From assembly GCF_005280195.1 (NCBI RefSeq), contig NZ_SZPR01000017.1, positions 248,001 to 312,000 of the forward strand: 64,000 bases of DNA, in the 5' to 3' direction. The position numbers and the translations under genes were made by a program. The notes beneath the pieces are model-generated. The model had not been told where the DNA came from, made no database searches, and saw only the letters and a program-made list of their open reading frames with translations. This stretch comes from Streptomyces galbus (GTDB lineage Bacteria > Actinomycetota > Actinomycetes > Streptomycetales > Streptomycetaceae). This document shows positions 52,268-59,619 of this stretch, piece after piece. Numbering within the stretch: the first letter of the stretch is position 1; each line of letters begins with the position of its first letter.

Positions 52268-53143
52268 GTGACCACGCCGAGCCCCTTCGTCCCGCCGCCC
52301 GGAGCCCGTGCGTACGCGTTGCGCACGGCGCGCGGTGCGTTCGCCGTCGTCGACGCGCCCGTGGCCGCCGGGGTGGAGCCGAGGGGCGTGGCGCTGCTGG
52401 TGCCCGGGTTCACCGGCAGCAAGGAGGACTTCCACCTGCTGCACGAGCCGCTGGCCGCGCGCGGCTACCGGACGGTCGCGGTGGACGGGCGCGGGCAGAA
52501 CGAGTCGGACGGGCCGGCGGACGACGAAGCGCCCTACGCGCAGGAGGAGTTGGCGCGGGACCTGCTGGCGCAGGCGGACGCCCTGGGGACGCCCGTGCAC
52601 CTGATGGGGCACTCGCTGGGCGGACAGGTCGCGCGGGCCGCCGTGCTGCTGGACCCCGCGCCCTTCGTGTCGTTCACGCTGATGTCGTCGGGCCCGGCGC
52701 GGATCTCCGAGTCCCAGCAGCAGCGCGTGAAGCTGCTGCACGACGCGCTCGCGGTGATGACGATGGCCGAGGTGTGGCAGGTGATCACCCTGATGGGCCC
52801 CCCGGAGGAGGTCGGCGGGCCCGCCCGGGGGTTCGGCGGCCCGGAGCTGCTGCGGCAGCGCTGGCTGAACCACAAGCCCGCCCAACTACTGGCGACCGGG
52901 AAGCAGTTGTGCGTCGAACCGGACCGCGTGGCCGAACTGGCGGCCGTCCCGCTGCCCTTGCACGTCCTGTCCGGCGCCCGTGACGACACCTGGCCGGTGC
53001 CCCTGCTGGACGAGATGGCACAGCGGCTGGGGGCGCACCGCACGGTGATCTCCGGCGCCGAGCACTCCCCGAACGCCGACCGCCCCGGGGCGACGGCCGA
53101 AGCCTTCGCCGACTTCTGGGACGCCCACCCGCCGCACCACTGA
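52268..53143 (+). CDS. Alpha/beta hydrolase
   Basis: 291 aa, GTG 52268. LLVPGFTGSKEDFHLLHEPL (oxyanion region), DGRGQNESDG, nucleophile Ser in LMGHSLGGQV, acid in LSGARDDTWPV, His in SGAEHSPNADRP. No signal peptide. Proline-iminopeptidase/lysophospholipase-like superfamily; substrate unknown. No clear ribosome site upstream of the GTG. Converges with the NYN gene with only 18 bp between stops. Confidence 0.9.
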   Translation: MTTPSPFVPPPGARAYALRTARGAFAVVDAPVAAGVEPRGVALLVPGFTGSKEDFHLLHEPLAARGYRTVAVDGRGQNESDGPADDEAPYAQEELARDLLAQADALGTPVHLMGHSLGGQVARAAVLLDPAPFVSFTLMSSGPARISESQQQRVKLLHDALAVMTMAEVWQVITLMGPPEEVGGPARGFGGPELLRQRWLNHKPAQLLATGKQLCVEPDRVAELAAVPLPLHVLSGARDDTWPVPLLDEMAQRLGAHRTVISGAEHSPNADRPGATAEAFADFWDAHPPHH

Positions 53144-53161
53144 CGTGCGGGACGGATCGCC

Positions 53162-54067
53162 CTAGTACTGCGTGCGCAGGTGCTCCCAGAAGCCGTCGCG
53201 CAGGGAGCGCCGGAGGTCGGCCTGGCCGCGCAGGGAGTACTGCAACAGGCCCTCCGCCTCGACGAGGAGGTCCTGGTCGACGGAGCCGGGCAGGTAGGGG
53301 TGCCCGGGCAGGAGTTCGCCCAGCGAGTCGCGGCCCCGCGCCGACAGCCACTTCGCGGCGATCTGGGCGCCGACGAAGCGCACGTCCTCGCGCGTGGGCC
53401 GCGCACCGCCCGCTCCCTCCTGGGCGAGGGCGGTGCGGCGGGCGACGTACGGCTTGAAGAACTCCAGGTCGAGGGTGCGCTGGCTGTCGACCTCCCAGAG
53501 CAGCGGCTCGGCCTGGTTGCGTCCGTCGGGCGCCTCGATGCCCCACAGGTGCACGCGGGCGCCGTACCCCTGGGCCGCCTCCACCGCCGAGACCAGGTCC
53601 TCGTCGCCGCCGAGGAGGGCCGCGTCGCTGATGGCGCGGTGGCGGGCCAGTGACTCCAGGTCGCTGCGGATCAGCGAGTCGACGCCCTTCTGCTGGTTGT
53701 TGGCGTTGAGGTTGCCGAGGCGGACCTTGACGTCGGGCAGCTCCGCGATGGTCTGCTGCTCGGCCGTGTGGATGCGGCGGCGGGCGCCGTCGTACCAGTA
53801 CACGCGCAGCAGCCTGCTGTCCGCGAAGACCGAGCGGGCCCGGTCGATGAACGCCTCGATCAGGCCCTCGGCGTCGAGGTCGAAGGCCCGCCGGTCCTCG
53901 GTGCCGGCCACGAGCCGGCCCGCGGCCGCGTAGAGGTACCCCGCGTCGACGAAGATCGCATGGGTCGAGGGTGTCTTCGCCACCTCGGCGAGCATGCGGG
54001 TCAGGAGCTCGTTCGTGCGGTCGATGCGGGCGGCGAGGGCCGCGAGGTCGTCGTTCATCGCGTCCAT
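53162..54067 (-). CDS. NYN (PIN-like) ribonuclease-family protein
   Basis: 301 aa from ATG 54067 (ATG 54058 possible). A helical N-terminus leads into a LabA/DUF88-type NYN domain: AIFVDAGYLYAAAGRL (first Asp), VYWYDGARRR, QQKGVDSLIRSDL (second Asp) and LLGGDEDLVSAVEAAQGYG (third/fourth acidic). These are the metal-binding acids of PIN-like nucleases. The C-terminal 120 residues are helical (VRFVGAQIAAKWLSARGRDSL). An RNA target is likely but not known. Divergent from the 50-aa gene across an AT-rich promoter. Confidence 0.88.
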   Translation of the reverse strand: MDAMNDDLAALAARIDRTNELLTRMLAEVAKTPSTHAIFVDAGYLYAAAGRLVAGTEDRRAFDLDAEGLIEAFIDRARSVFADSRLLRVYWYDGARRRIHTAEQQTIAELPDVKVRLGNLNANNQQKGVDSLIRSDLESLARHRAISDAALLGGDEDLVSAVEAAQGYGARVHLWGIEAPDGRNQAEPLLWEVDSQRTLDLEFFKPYVARRTALAQEGAGGARPTREDVRFVGAQIAAKWLSARGRDSLGELLPGHPYLPGSVDQDLLVEAEGLLQYSLRGQADLRRSLRDGFWEHLRTQY

Positions 54068-54281
54068 TGTCCCGGCGGTCACGCTGTGAACACAACTGGT
54101 CCCGAACAGTCCGGGCAACCCTCTTACTCGTCAGTAATTAGTCGTTCGAAAAATTTATTTAGCGTAGGGAATGTTTGTAACGCGCGACAGGTTGACTCTC
54201 ATGGAGCGGGACGCACGTACGTGTCCCTAACGCCCACCAGTAGTTCTCCTCAGGAGGATGACCAGACGAAGGGAGAAGCCC
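54068..54281. promoter_or_regulatory. AT-rich divergent promoter island
   Basis: Bases 54125-54175 are about 70% A+T (CAGTAATTAGTCGTTCGAAA, then AAATTTATTTAGCGTAGGG), exceptional for this window. Farther on are TTGACT (54192-54197), usable as a -35, and a near-palindrome GGGACGCACGTACGTGTCCC (54208-54227). This looks like a regulated, possibly nucleoid-protein-bound promoter for the NYN gene, the 50-aa gene, or both. Confidence 0.6.
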
Positions 54282-54434
54282 ATGCGCTTCGAAATCATGC
54301 GACTCGACGACGTCGACGGCACACCCGTGGACAGCACCGTCGTGGACGCCGCCTCCGTCAACCGGATCGTTCAGCAGGCCGCCGCCATCGGGCAGCGCCT
54401 GTGGATCCGCCCTGCCGACACCCCGGCCTCGTAA
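54282..54434 (+). CDS. 50-aa protein of unknown function
   Basis: ATG 54282 with AAGGGAG six bases upstream; stop TAA at 54434. The product starts MRFEIMRLDDVDGTPVDSTV and ends RPADTPAS. It looks like a small mixed alpha/beta protein with no cysteines. Very strong ribosome site, its own AT-rich promoter region and a good terminator after it (54460-54494) argue for a real, well-expressed small gene. Confidence 0.75.
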   Translation: MRFEIMRLDDVDGTPVDSTVVDAASVNRIVQQAAAIGQRLWIRPADTPAS

Positions 54435-54459
54435 CGCGGATCGATTTACGACAGGCTTC

Positions 54460-54494
54460 AGAGCCCCGTACGGCACCGTGCCGTGCGGGGCTCT
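54460..54494. terminator. Convergent hairpin terminator
   Basis: AGAGCCCCGTACGGCAC pairs with GTGCCGTGCGGGGCTCT with one G-U pair. Between the 50-aa gene (plus) and the MarC gene (minus, stop 54524). Confidence 0.85.
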
Positions 54495-54523
54495 GCGCGT
54501 GCCGGGGCGTCTCCCCCGCCCGC

Positions 54524-55129
54524 TCAGCCGCCCCGGACCACCTGGGTGATCCCGTTGATGATCTGCTGCACGGCGATGGCGGACAGCATCATGCCCGCGA
54601 GCCGGGTCACCAGCACGACCCCGCCGTCCTTGATGACGCGGATGATCAGCAGCGAGTAGCGCATCACCAGCCACAGCACGACGTGGATGGCGAGGATCGC
54701 CGACCACACCGACACCTGGGTGGTGACCGAGTCCGCCTTCTGCACGGCGAGGATCACCGAGACGATCGCGCCGGGCCCGGCCAGCAGCGGCATCCCCAGC
54801 GGTACGAGCGCCACGTTGACGTCCTTGGTCTGCTTCGGCTCGTCGGTCTTGCCGGTCAGCAGGTCCAGCGCGATGAGCAGGAGCAGCAGCCCGCCCGCGA
54901 TCATCAGCGCGGGCACGGAGACGTGCAGGTAGTCCAGGATCTGGTGGCCCAGCAGCCCGAAGACGGTGATCACACCGCCCGCCACGCAGACGGCCTGGAA
55001 GGCCATCCGCTTCTGCGTCCGGCCCGGACGCCCGGCGGTCAGGGCCAGGAAGATCGGGGTGATCCCCGGGGGATCCATGATGACGAAGAGGGTCAGGAAC
55101 AGGGAGCCGAAGACGGCGACGTCGAACAT
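54524..55129 (-). CDS. MarC family integral membrane protein
   Basis: 201 aa, ATG 55129. Six hydrophobic helices; family motif FVIMDPPGITPIFLALT near 18-34 and the internal-repeat counterpart PLGMPLLAGPGAIVSV near 110-125. Start MFDVAVFGSLFLTLF. Once thought to be a multiple-antibiotic-resistance determinant, MarC has no confirmed transport substrate. Downstream of the PHP gene on the same strand with a 145-bp gap that contains a polypyrimidine tract on the transcript. Confidence 0.92.
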   Translation of the reverse strand: MFDVAVFGSLFLTLFVIMDPPGITPIFLALTAGRPGRTQKRMAFQAVCVAGGVITVFGLLGHQILDYLHVSVPALMIAGGLLLLLIALDLLTGKTDEPKQTKDVNVALVPLGMPLLAGPGAIVSVILAVQKADSVTTQVSVWSAILAIHVVLWLVMRYSLLIIRVIKDGGVVLVTRLAGMMLSAIAVQQIINGITQVVRGG

Positions 55130-55207
55130 TGAGGGTGCCTTGCGGAACGGAGCCGCCCGCCCGGGCACCGTCAGGACGTGCGGGCACGCCCGGGGGGCGC
55201 CGGGTAC

Positions 55208-55254
55208 GGGGAAGCGAGGAGGAAGGGAAGGGAGGTGAAAAAGGGGAGGGAGAG
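55208..55254. other. Polypurine/polypyrimidine tract
   Basis: 47 bp of almost pure purine on the plus strand (two interruptions, at 55215 and 55236), pyrimidine on the minus-strand transcript between the PHP stop and marC start. It includes CTTTTTCACC on minus. Could act as an unstructured mRNA segment. Confidence 0.6.
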
Positions 55255-55274
55255 CCCGGACAACTCCGGGCGGC

Positions 55275-56132
55275 TCAGCTTCCGCCCGTGCCGGGGACGG
55301 GGAAAGCTCCCGTGGCGCGGCGGGTGATCTCCCCGTACACCTCGGGGTCGGTGGTGTACTCGCCGAGCGCGACCGTCTTGCGGCTGCCGTGGTAGTCCGA
55401 GGAGCCGGTGACCAGCAGCCCCAGGTCCGCGGCCAGTCCCCGCAGGTGGGCGCGGGTGTCCGCGTCGTGGTCCAGGTGGTCGACCTCGATGCCGTCCAGG
55501 CCGGCCGCGGCCAGCTCGGCGATCGCGGACTCCGGCACCGTGCGGCCGCGCTTGCTGGCGGCCGGGTGCGCGAAGACGGTGACCCCGCCCGCGCCCTTGA
55601 CCAGCCGGATCGCCTCGAACGGGTCGGTCTCGTGCTTGGCGACGTAGGCCCGCCCGCCGTCGGCCAGCCACTCCTCGGTGAAGGCGTCACCGACCGTCGG
55701 GACGACGCCCAGCTCGACGAGCGCGGTCGCCACGTGCGGGCGGCCGACCGAGCCGTCGCCGGCGATCCGGGCGACCTGTTCCCAGGTGACCGGCACGCCC
55801 AGCTCGTTGAGCTTGGCCACCATGCCCTTCGCCCGCGGCACCCGGTCGTCGCGCACCAGCTCGCGCTCGGCGAGCAGAGCGGGCTCCTCGGGGTCGAAGA
55901 GGTAGGCCAGCATGTGCATCGAGACGCCGCCCAGACGGCAGGACAGCTCGGCTCCGGTGACCAGCGTGAGCCCGGCGGGCAGCGCGGCGATCGCCTCGGC
56001 GTGCCCGCGGGTGGTGTCGTGGTCGGTCAGCGCGACGACGTCCAGACCGGCCGCGGACGCGTGACGCACCAGCTCGGCCGGGGTGTCCGTACCGTCGGAC
56101 GCGGTGGAGTGGCAGTGCAGGTCGATACGCAC
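55275..56132 (-). CDS. PHP-domain phosphoesterase
   Basis: 285 aa, GTG 56132 with GGAG upstream. Metal-binding motifs of the PHP superfamily: DLHCHSTASDG (residues 4-14), LTDHDTTRGH, TGAELSC, FAHPAASKR, and TGSSDYHGS near the C-terminus. Closest to the TrpH/YciV (RNase AM) type that removes 5' nucleotides or phosphate from short nucleic acids and 3',5'-bisphosphonucleotides. Cytoplasmic. Confidence 0.9.
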   Translation of the reverse strand: MRIDLHCHSTASDGTDTPAELVRHASAAGLDVVALTDHDTTRGHAEAIAALPAGLTLVTGAELSCRLGGVSMHMLAYLFDPEEPALLAERELVRDDRVPRAKGMVAKLNELGVPVTWEQVARIAGDGSVGRPHVATALVELGVVPTVGDAFTEEWLADGGRAYVAKHETDPFEAIRLVKGAGGVTVFAHPAASKRGRTVPESAIAELAAAGLDGIEVDHLDHDADTRAHLRGLAADLGLLVTGSSDYHGSRKTVALGEYTTDPEVYGEITRRATGAFPVPGTGGS

Positions 56133-56445
56133 GACGCGGACTCCAGGCGGTCACGGACGGAAGGGGACGCTCAAGGATAACCGCACACAAGCCCCCCACT
56201 GTCACACCCGCACCGCCCTACCGCCCCCTACAAGCTCCGCCACCCCCAGGACCCCCGAGCACCCACACCCCGCCCCGACTCCCCACCCCCAGGGGCGCGA
56301 GCAACTCCCCGAGCACCCCCACCCCGGCCCGGCGTCCCACCCTCAGGGGCGCGGGGAACTGCGCGAGCACCCCGCACCTGCCCGCAGCCGCCGACGACGC
56401 CACACCACCCCACCCTCACGCGCAGCACCGCCACCACAGCCCACC
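56133..56445. repeat. Gene-free C-rich region with two copies of the dispersed repeat
   Basis: 313 bp with no credible ORF. It contains an exact GGGGCGCGGGGAACTGCGCG core at 56346-56365 and a decayed copy at about 56286-56320 (AGGGGCGCGAGCAACTCCCC), each followed by GAGCACCCC. It separates DUF6758 from PHP, both on minus. Confidence 0.75.
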
Positions 56446-57087
56446 TCACGGCTTGAGCAAGCGCGGCGACAACGCTCCGCAGGGCACCAGCTCCACCTCC
56501 GCCCCCGCGTCCCGCAGATCCGTCAGCACCAGCTCGTCGTACATGAGCAGCCCCGACTGCTCGGGCCAGACCACCGCCCACAGCCACAGCCCGCGGGCCT
56601 CGCCCGCGAAGACCGCGCGGTCGGCCGGGCCGCCGGAGACGTGCCACAGCGGGGTGGGCCGGCCGGCGGCCAGCACCTTGGCCTGGGGAGGCTTCTCGAC
56701 GTCCAGGTAGGGGCCGGGGTCCGGGCCGTCCATGCCGGCGTAGTACGCGCCGAGCCCGACGCCGAGTTCCTCGGCGACCAGGATCAGCTCGCCCATCCCG
56801 CCGAGCGGTCCGGGACCCGAGCAGGCGACGGCGGTGGCGCGGCCCCCGCTGCGGTCGTCGCCGGCGTAGGCCACGCCCGTGAACAGCCAGCCGACCGGCA
56901 GCGGCCAGGGCATCCACACCGGCACCCGGGTCCGGGCCACGACGACGCCCAGGGCTTCGACACTGGGCGGTATCACGGGCTGCAGCGGGTGCACCGTCCC
57001 GTGCGCGTCGCACTGCCAGGAGTCGGAGAAGAGGCCGGGAGCCCTGACCCGGCCACCACACTTCGGGCAACTGGGTTCGCCCCTCAT
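56446..57087 (-). CDS. DUF6758 family protein
   Basis: 213 aa, ATG 57087. It opens with a zinc-ribbon-like CPKCGGRVRAPG and a second Cys/His pair (WQCDAHG), then a compact mixed domain with repeated GW/LW motifs (PWPLPVGWLFTGVAYAG, ARGLWLWAVVWPEQ). No catalytic motif recognised. Actinobacteria-specific as far as I know; function unknown. Confidence 0.75.
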   Translation of the reverse strand: MRGEPSCPKCGGRVRAPGLFSDSWQCDAHGTVHPLQPVIPPSVEALGVVVARTRVPVWMPWPLPVGWLFTGVAYAGDDRSGGRATAVACSGPGPLGGMGELILVAEELGVGLGAYYAGMDGPDPGPYLDVEKPPQAKVLAAGRPTPLWHVSGGPADRAVFAGEARGLWLWAVVWPEQSGLLMYDELVLTDLRDAGAEVELVPCGALSPRLLKP

Positions 57088-57165
57088 AGGCCCCCACGGT
57101 CCTACCCGGACCCGCCCGCGTCAAGGACGATCACCCGTCCGGACGGGCCCCCACCGGCCAAAACT

Positions 57166-57204
57166 AGGTGCACCTTGCATTTATTAGCGTGGCTAACTTA
57201 CTAT
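57166..57204 (+). promoter_or_regulatory. MFS gene promoter with two palindromic operators
   Basis: -35-like TTGCAT (57175-57180), 18-bp spacer, -10-like TACTAT (57199-57204). The spacer contains TTAGC GTG GCTAA (57184-57196). AGGTGCACCT (57166-57175), a perfect 10-bp palindrome, overlaps the edge of the -35. The right side, TGGCTAACTTA, resembles half of an actinobacterial iron box, but the left side does not. Confidence 0.55.
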
Positions 57205-57246
57205 GTGTAAACACCAACCATCTGTCGCAACCGGACAGGAGCAACC

Positions 57247-58494
57247 ATGGCCACAGGAGGTACCGGGACCTCGGACCCCTTCGACGCCGGAGCGGGCGGA
57301 ATCCTGCGCCAGCCCAAGGCGGTGTGGGCCACGGCCGGCGCGTCGGTCGTCGCCTTCATGGGCATCGGGCTCGTCGACCCGATCCTGCCGTCCATCGCCC
57401 AGGGCCTGCGCGCGACGCCCAGCCAGGTCTCCCTGCTGTTCACCTCCTACTTCCTGATCACCGCGATCGCGATGCTGGTCACGGGCTTCGTCTCCAGCCG
57501 CATCGGCGGGCGCAAGACCCTGCTGCTGGGCCTCGCCTTCGTCGTGGTGTTCGCCGGACTGGCCGGCACCTCCGACACGGTCGGCCAGCTCGTCGGCTAC
57601 CGCGCGGGCTGGGGACTCGGCAACGCCCTCTTCGTCTCGACGGCCCTCGCGGTCATCGTCGGCGCGGCGGCCGGCGGCAGCGCGGCGGCGATCCTGCTCT
57701 ACGAGTCCGCCCTCGGGCTCGGCATGGCCTGCGGGCCGCTGCTCGGCGCACTGCTCGGCGACGCGAGCTGGCGCTACCCGTTCTTCGGCACGGCCTTGCT
57801 GATGGCGGTCGGGTTCCTGTGCATCGCGGTGTTCCTGAAGGAGCAGCCCCGGCCGGCCCGGAAGACCTCGCTGCTCGACCCGCTCAAGGCGCTCGGCCAC
57901 GGCGGCCTGGCCTCCGCGGCCGTCTCGGCGTTCTTCTACAACTACACGTTCTTCACCGTGCTGGCCTTCACCCCGTTCGTGCTGAACATGACCCCGTACA
58001 AGTCGGGTGCCGTCTTCTTCGCCTGGGGTGTGCTGCTCGCCGTGTTCTCGGTGCTCGTCGCCCCGCGGCTGCAGAAGCGGTTCGGCTCCCTGAAGGTGCT
58101 CGGCGGCTCGCTGGTGCTGCTCGCGGCCGATGTGCTGGTCCTCGGCTTCGGCGACCACACCACGGCCGTGGTGTGCACGATCCTGTCCGGTGCCTTCATC
58201 GGGGTGAACAACACCGTGTACACCGAGCTGGCCCTCGGCGTGTCGGACGCGCCGCGCCCGGTGGCGAGCGCGGGCTACAACTTCGTGCGCTGGTTCGCGG
58301 CCGCCGCCGCGCCCTACCTCGCGCCGAAGATCGAGGAGTGGACCGACCTGCGGATGCCGTTCGTGGTGGCGGCGGTCACGGCCGCCCTCGGCGCGCTCGT
58401 GGTCGTCGTGCGGCGCGGGGCCCTCACCCACCGGGCCGAGGAGCTCGAGCCGCGGCACGCCAGCGAGGACGGGGTGGCCGTCTTCGCCAACTGA
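57247..58494 (+). CDS. MFS transporter (DHA1-type drug/metabolite exporter)
   Basis: 415 aa, ATG 57247 with CAGGAG upstream. Twelve hydrophobic helices; motif A-like GFVSSRIGGRKTLLLG between helices 2 and 3; GLVDPILPSIAQGL in helix 1 loop; motif-C-like ESALGLGMACGPLLGALLG in helix 5. These place it with proton-coupled efflux pumps. Substrate unknown. The AT-rich promoter with a palindrome inside the -35/-10 spacer suggests repression by a dimeric regulator encoded elsewhere. Confidence 0.9.
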   Translation: MATGGTGTSDPFDAGAGGILRQPKAVWATAGASVVAFMGIGLVDPILPSIAQGLRATPSQVSLLFTSYFLITAIAMLVTGFVSSRIGGRKTLLLGLAFVVVFAGLAGTSDTVGQLVGYRAGWGLGNALFVSTALAVIVGAAAGGSAAAILLYESALGLGMACGPLLGALLGDASWRYPFFGTALLMAVGFLCIAVFLKEQPRPARKTSLLDPLKALGHGGLASAAVSAFFYNYTFFTVLAFTPFVLNMTPYKSGAVFFAWGVLLAVFSVLVAPRLQKRFGSLKVLGGSLVLLAADVLVLGFGDHTTAVVCTILSGAFIGVNNTVYTELALGVSDAPRPVASAGYNFVRWFAAAAAPYLAPKIEEWTDLRMPFVVAAVTAALGALVVVVRRGALTHRAEELEPRHASEDGVAVFAN

Positions 58495-58500
58495 CGCCTC

Positions 58501-58539
58501 GCGCCCACCGGTTGGTGAACTTGCTCACCCGGTGGGCGC
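58501..58539. terminator. Hairpin terminator after the MFS gene
   Basis: GCGCCCACCGG (58501-58511) pairs with CCGGTGGGCGC (58529-58539); 17-nt loop. Six bases after the MFS stop. Confidence 0.8.
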
Positions 58540-58547
58540 GGAACCGG

Positions 58548-59135
58548 TCAGTCCAGCGGGACGGACCTGCGGGAGGGATCCCGCAGGTCCGTCCCGTTCG
58601 TCAGCCAGCGCTCCTGGAGGGCCTGGGCGCCGTGCACGCGCTTCCAGGCGGCCTCGTTCGGCGTCATCGGCAGCAGGGGCAGGAAGTGCACCGGGTCCAT
58701 CGGCGCGTCGAGTTCGAGGTCCTCGACCAGGCCGCCCGGCTCGGCCACCAGCACGGAGGTGAACGGGGCACCGGGCCACAGCGGTTCGCCCACGTCGAGG
58801 GAGGCGCCGGGAGCCACGACCAGTCCCTCGACCTGCGGGGACGCCCCCAGCACGGCGAGCGGGCGGAGCACCTTGTCGGTGTCGGCGCCGGCGCCCGCGC
58901 GCACCGACAGGACCAGTTCGGCGCGTGGCCCCGCGACCGGGTCGGCGACCATCGCCGTGGGGTCCGTCATGGGGTGCGCGGACATGCCGAGGGTGGCGTA
59001 CCGGACGATGTCCCCCTCGTGGAAACGCAGCACCTCGATGCGGTCGGTGCCGAGGAAGGTGACCGCCGCGCGCGCGTCCGGCTCACCCAGCGCGGTGCGG
59101 TACCGGGCCTCGACCAGAGGAAGAACATCTGCCAT
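58548..59135 (-). CDS. Suppressor-of-fused (SUFU) domain protein
   Basis: 195 aa from ATG 59135 (a TTG at 59168 would add 11 residues). SUFU-like domain: FHEGDIVRYATLGMSAHPM, RAELVLSVRAGAG, VGEPLWPGAPFTSVLV and the C-terminal LLPMTPNEAAWKRVHGA. Bacterial SUFU proteins are often immunity proteins or stand-alone regulators; no toxin gene is next to it. The last dozen codons double as a strong hairpin (58558-58595). Confidence 0.8.
   Translation of the reverse strand: MADVLPLVEARYRTALGEPDARAAVTFLGTDRIEVLRFHEGDIVRYATLGMSAHPMTDPTAMVADPVAGPRAELVLSVRAGAGADTDKVLRPLAVLGASPQVEGLVVAPGASLDVGEPLWPGAPFTSVLVAEPGGLVEDLELDAPMDPVHFLPLLPMTPNEAAWKRVHGAQALQERWLTNGTDLRDPSRRSVPLD
58558..58595. terminator. Terminator-like hairpin inside the SUFU 3' end
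   Basis: Perfect 17-bp stem GGGACGGACCTGCGGGA (58558-58574), loop GGGA, complement 58579-58595. It lies wholly within the SUFU coding region just before its stop at 58548, and would also stop read-through from the MFS gene. Confidence 0.8.
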
Positions 59136-59619
59136 GCGGCGAGCATAGAACTCGTCAGTGCCGGGCAAAGCAGCGCCTTGACACTTCGGACGACTGCTAC
59201 TCTTGCCCGGTGGTTCGGGGCAGCACGTGCAAGCGTCGCGATCTAGCCCCGACGCCGATGGAACTCCCTTACGAGGGACCGGCCGGAGGAGGTGGGGCTG
59301 TCATGGATCGAAGTCGACCGTGCAGTACCACTCGCTCTTCCGCCCGCTGAATAGCCGATCTCGCTCTGGCTGGCCTGCCACCCCTCACGTTCGCGTGTGC
59401 GTGCCTGGCGCATCTCACCGGAAGAGCACTTCGTTTCGTTTCACCCGATCTGTCTGATCTGCATCAGAAGTCGAATCCAGCAGCGAAGCCCCTCACCGCG
59501 ACGGTGCGGTGCTCCCCGCTTTGTGGACGTGCCAAACATCCGCAGCACGGACGTCCTCATTCCGGGTAGTTCCACCCGTCGGCGGAAGGCCTCGCCGCCC
59601 GATGCGAAGGAGCCTGCCC
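59136..59619 (+). promoter_or_regulatory. Long leader of corA
   Basis: 484 bp of lower-GC DNA. TTGACA at 59178-59183 may be a -35, though a -10 at proper spacing is weak. AGCCCC (59245-59250) pairs with GGGGCT (59294-59299), enclosing the hairpin TCCCT-TACG-AGGGA (59265-59278). A short ORF follows at 59303. Downstream, 59400-59600 has no ORF with a ribosome site. The leader could sense magnesium or translation; it does not match the M-box consensus I know. Confidence 0.45.
59303..59350 (+). CDS. 15-aa ORF in the corA leader
   Basis: ATG 59303 with GGAGGAGG about ten bases upstream, encoding MDRSRPCSTTRSSAR and ending TGA at 59350. The ribosome site lies inside the structured element described for the leader. 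Arg/Ser-rich and only 16 codons, so it is more likely regulatory than functional as a peptide. Confidence 0.45.
   Translation: MDRSRPCSTTRSSAR

Noticed and set aside
49427..52885. Minus-strand frame of about 1,150 codons opposite the DEAD-box helicase
   Set aside because: Composition is Gly/Arg/Leu repeats mirrored from the helicase tail; no start signal or domain.
57175..57204. Confident DmdR/IdeR iron box in the MFS promoter
   Set aside because: The right half fits but the left half has too many mismatches to the 19-bp consensus.
59200..59400. M-box (ykoK) magnesium riboswitch
   Set aside because: The conserved M-box core segments could not be matched; only generic hairpins are visible.
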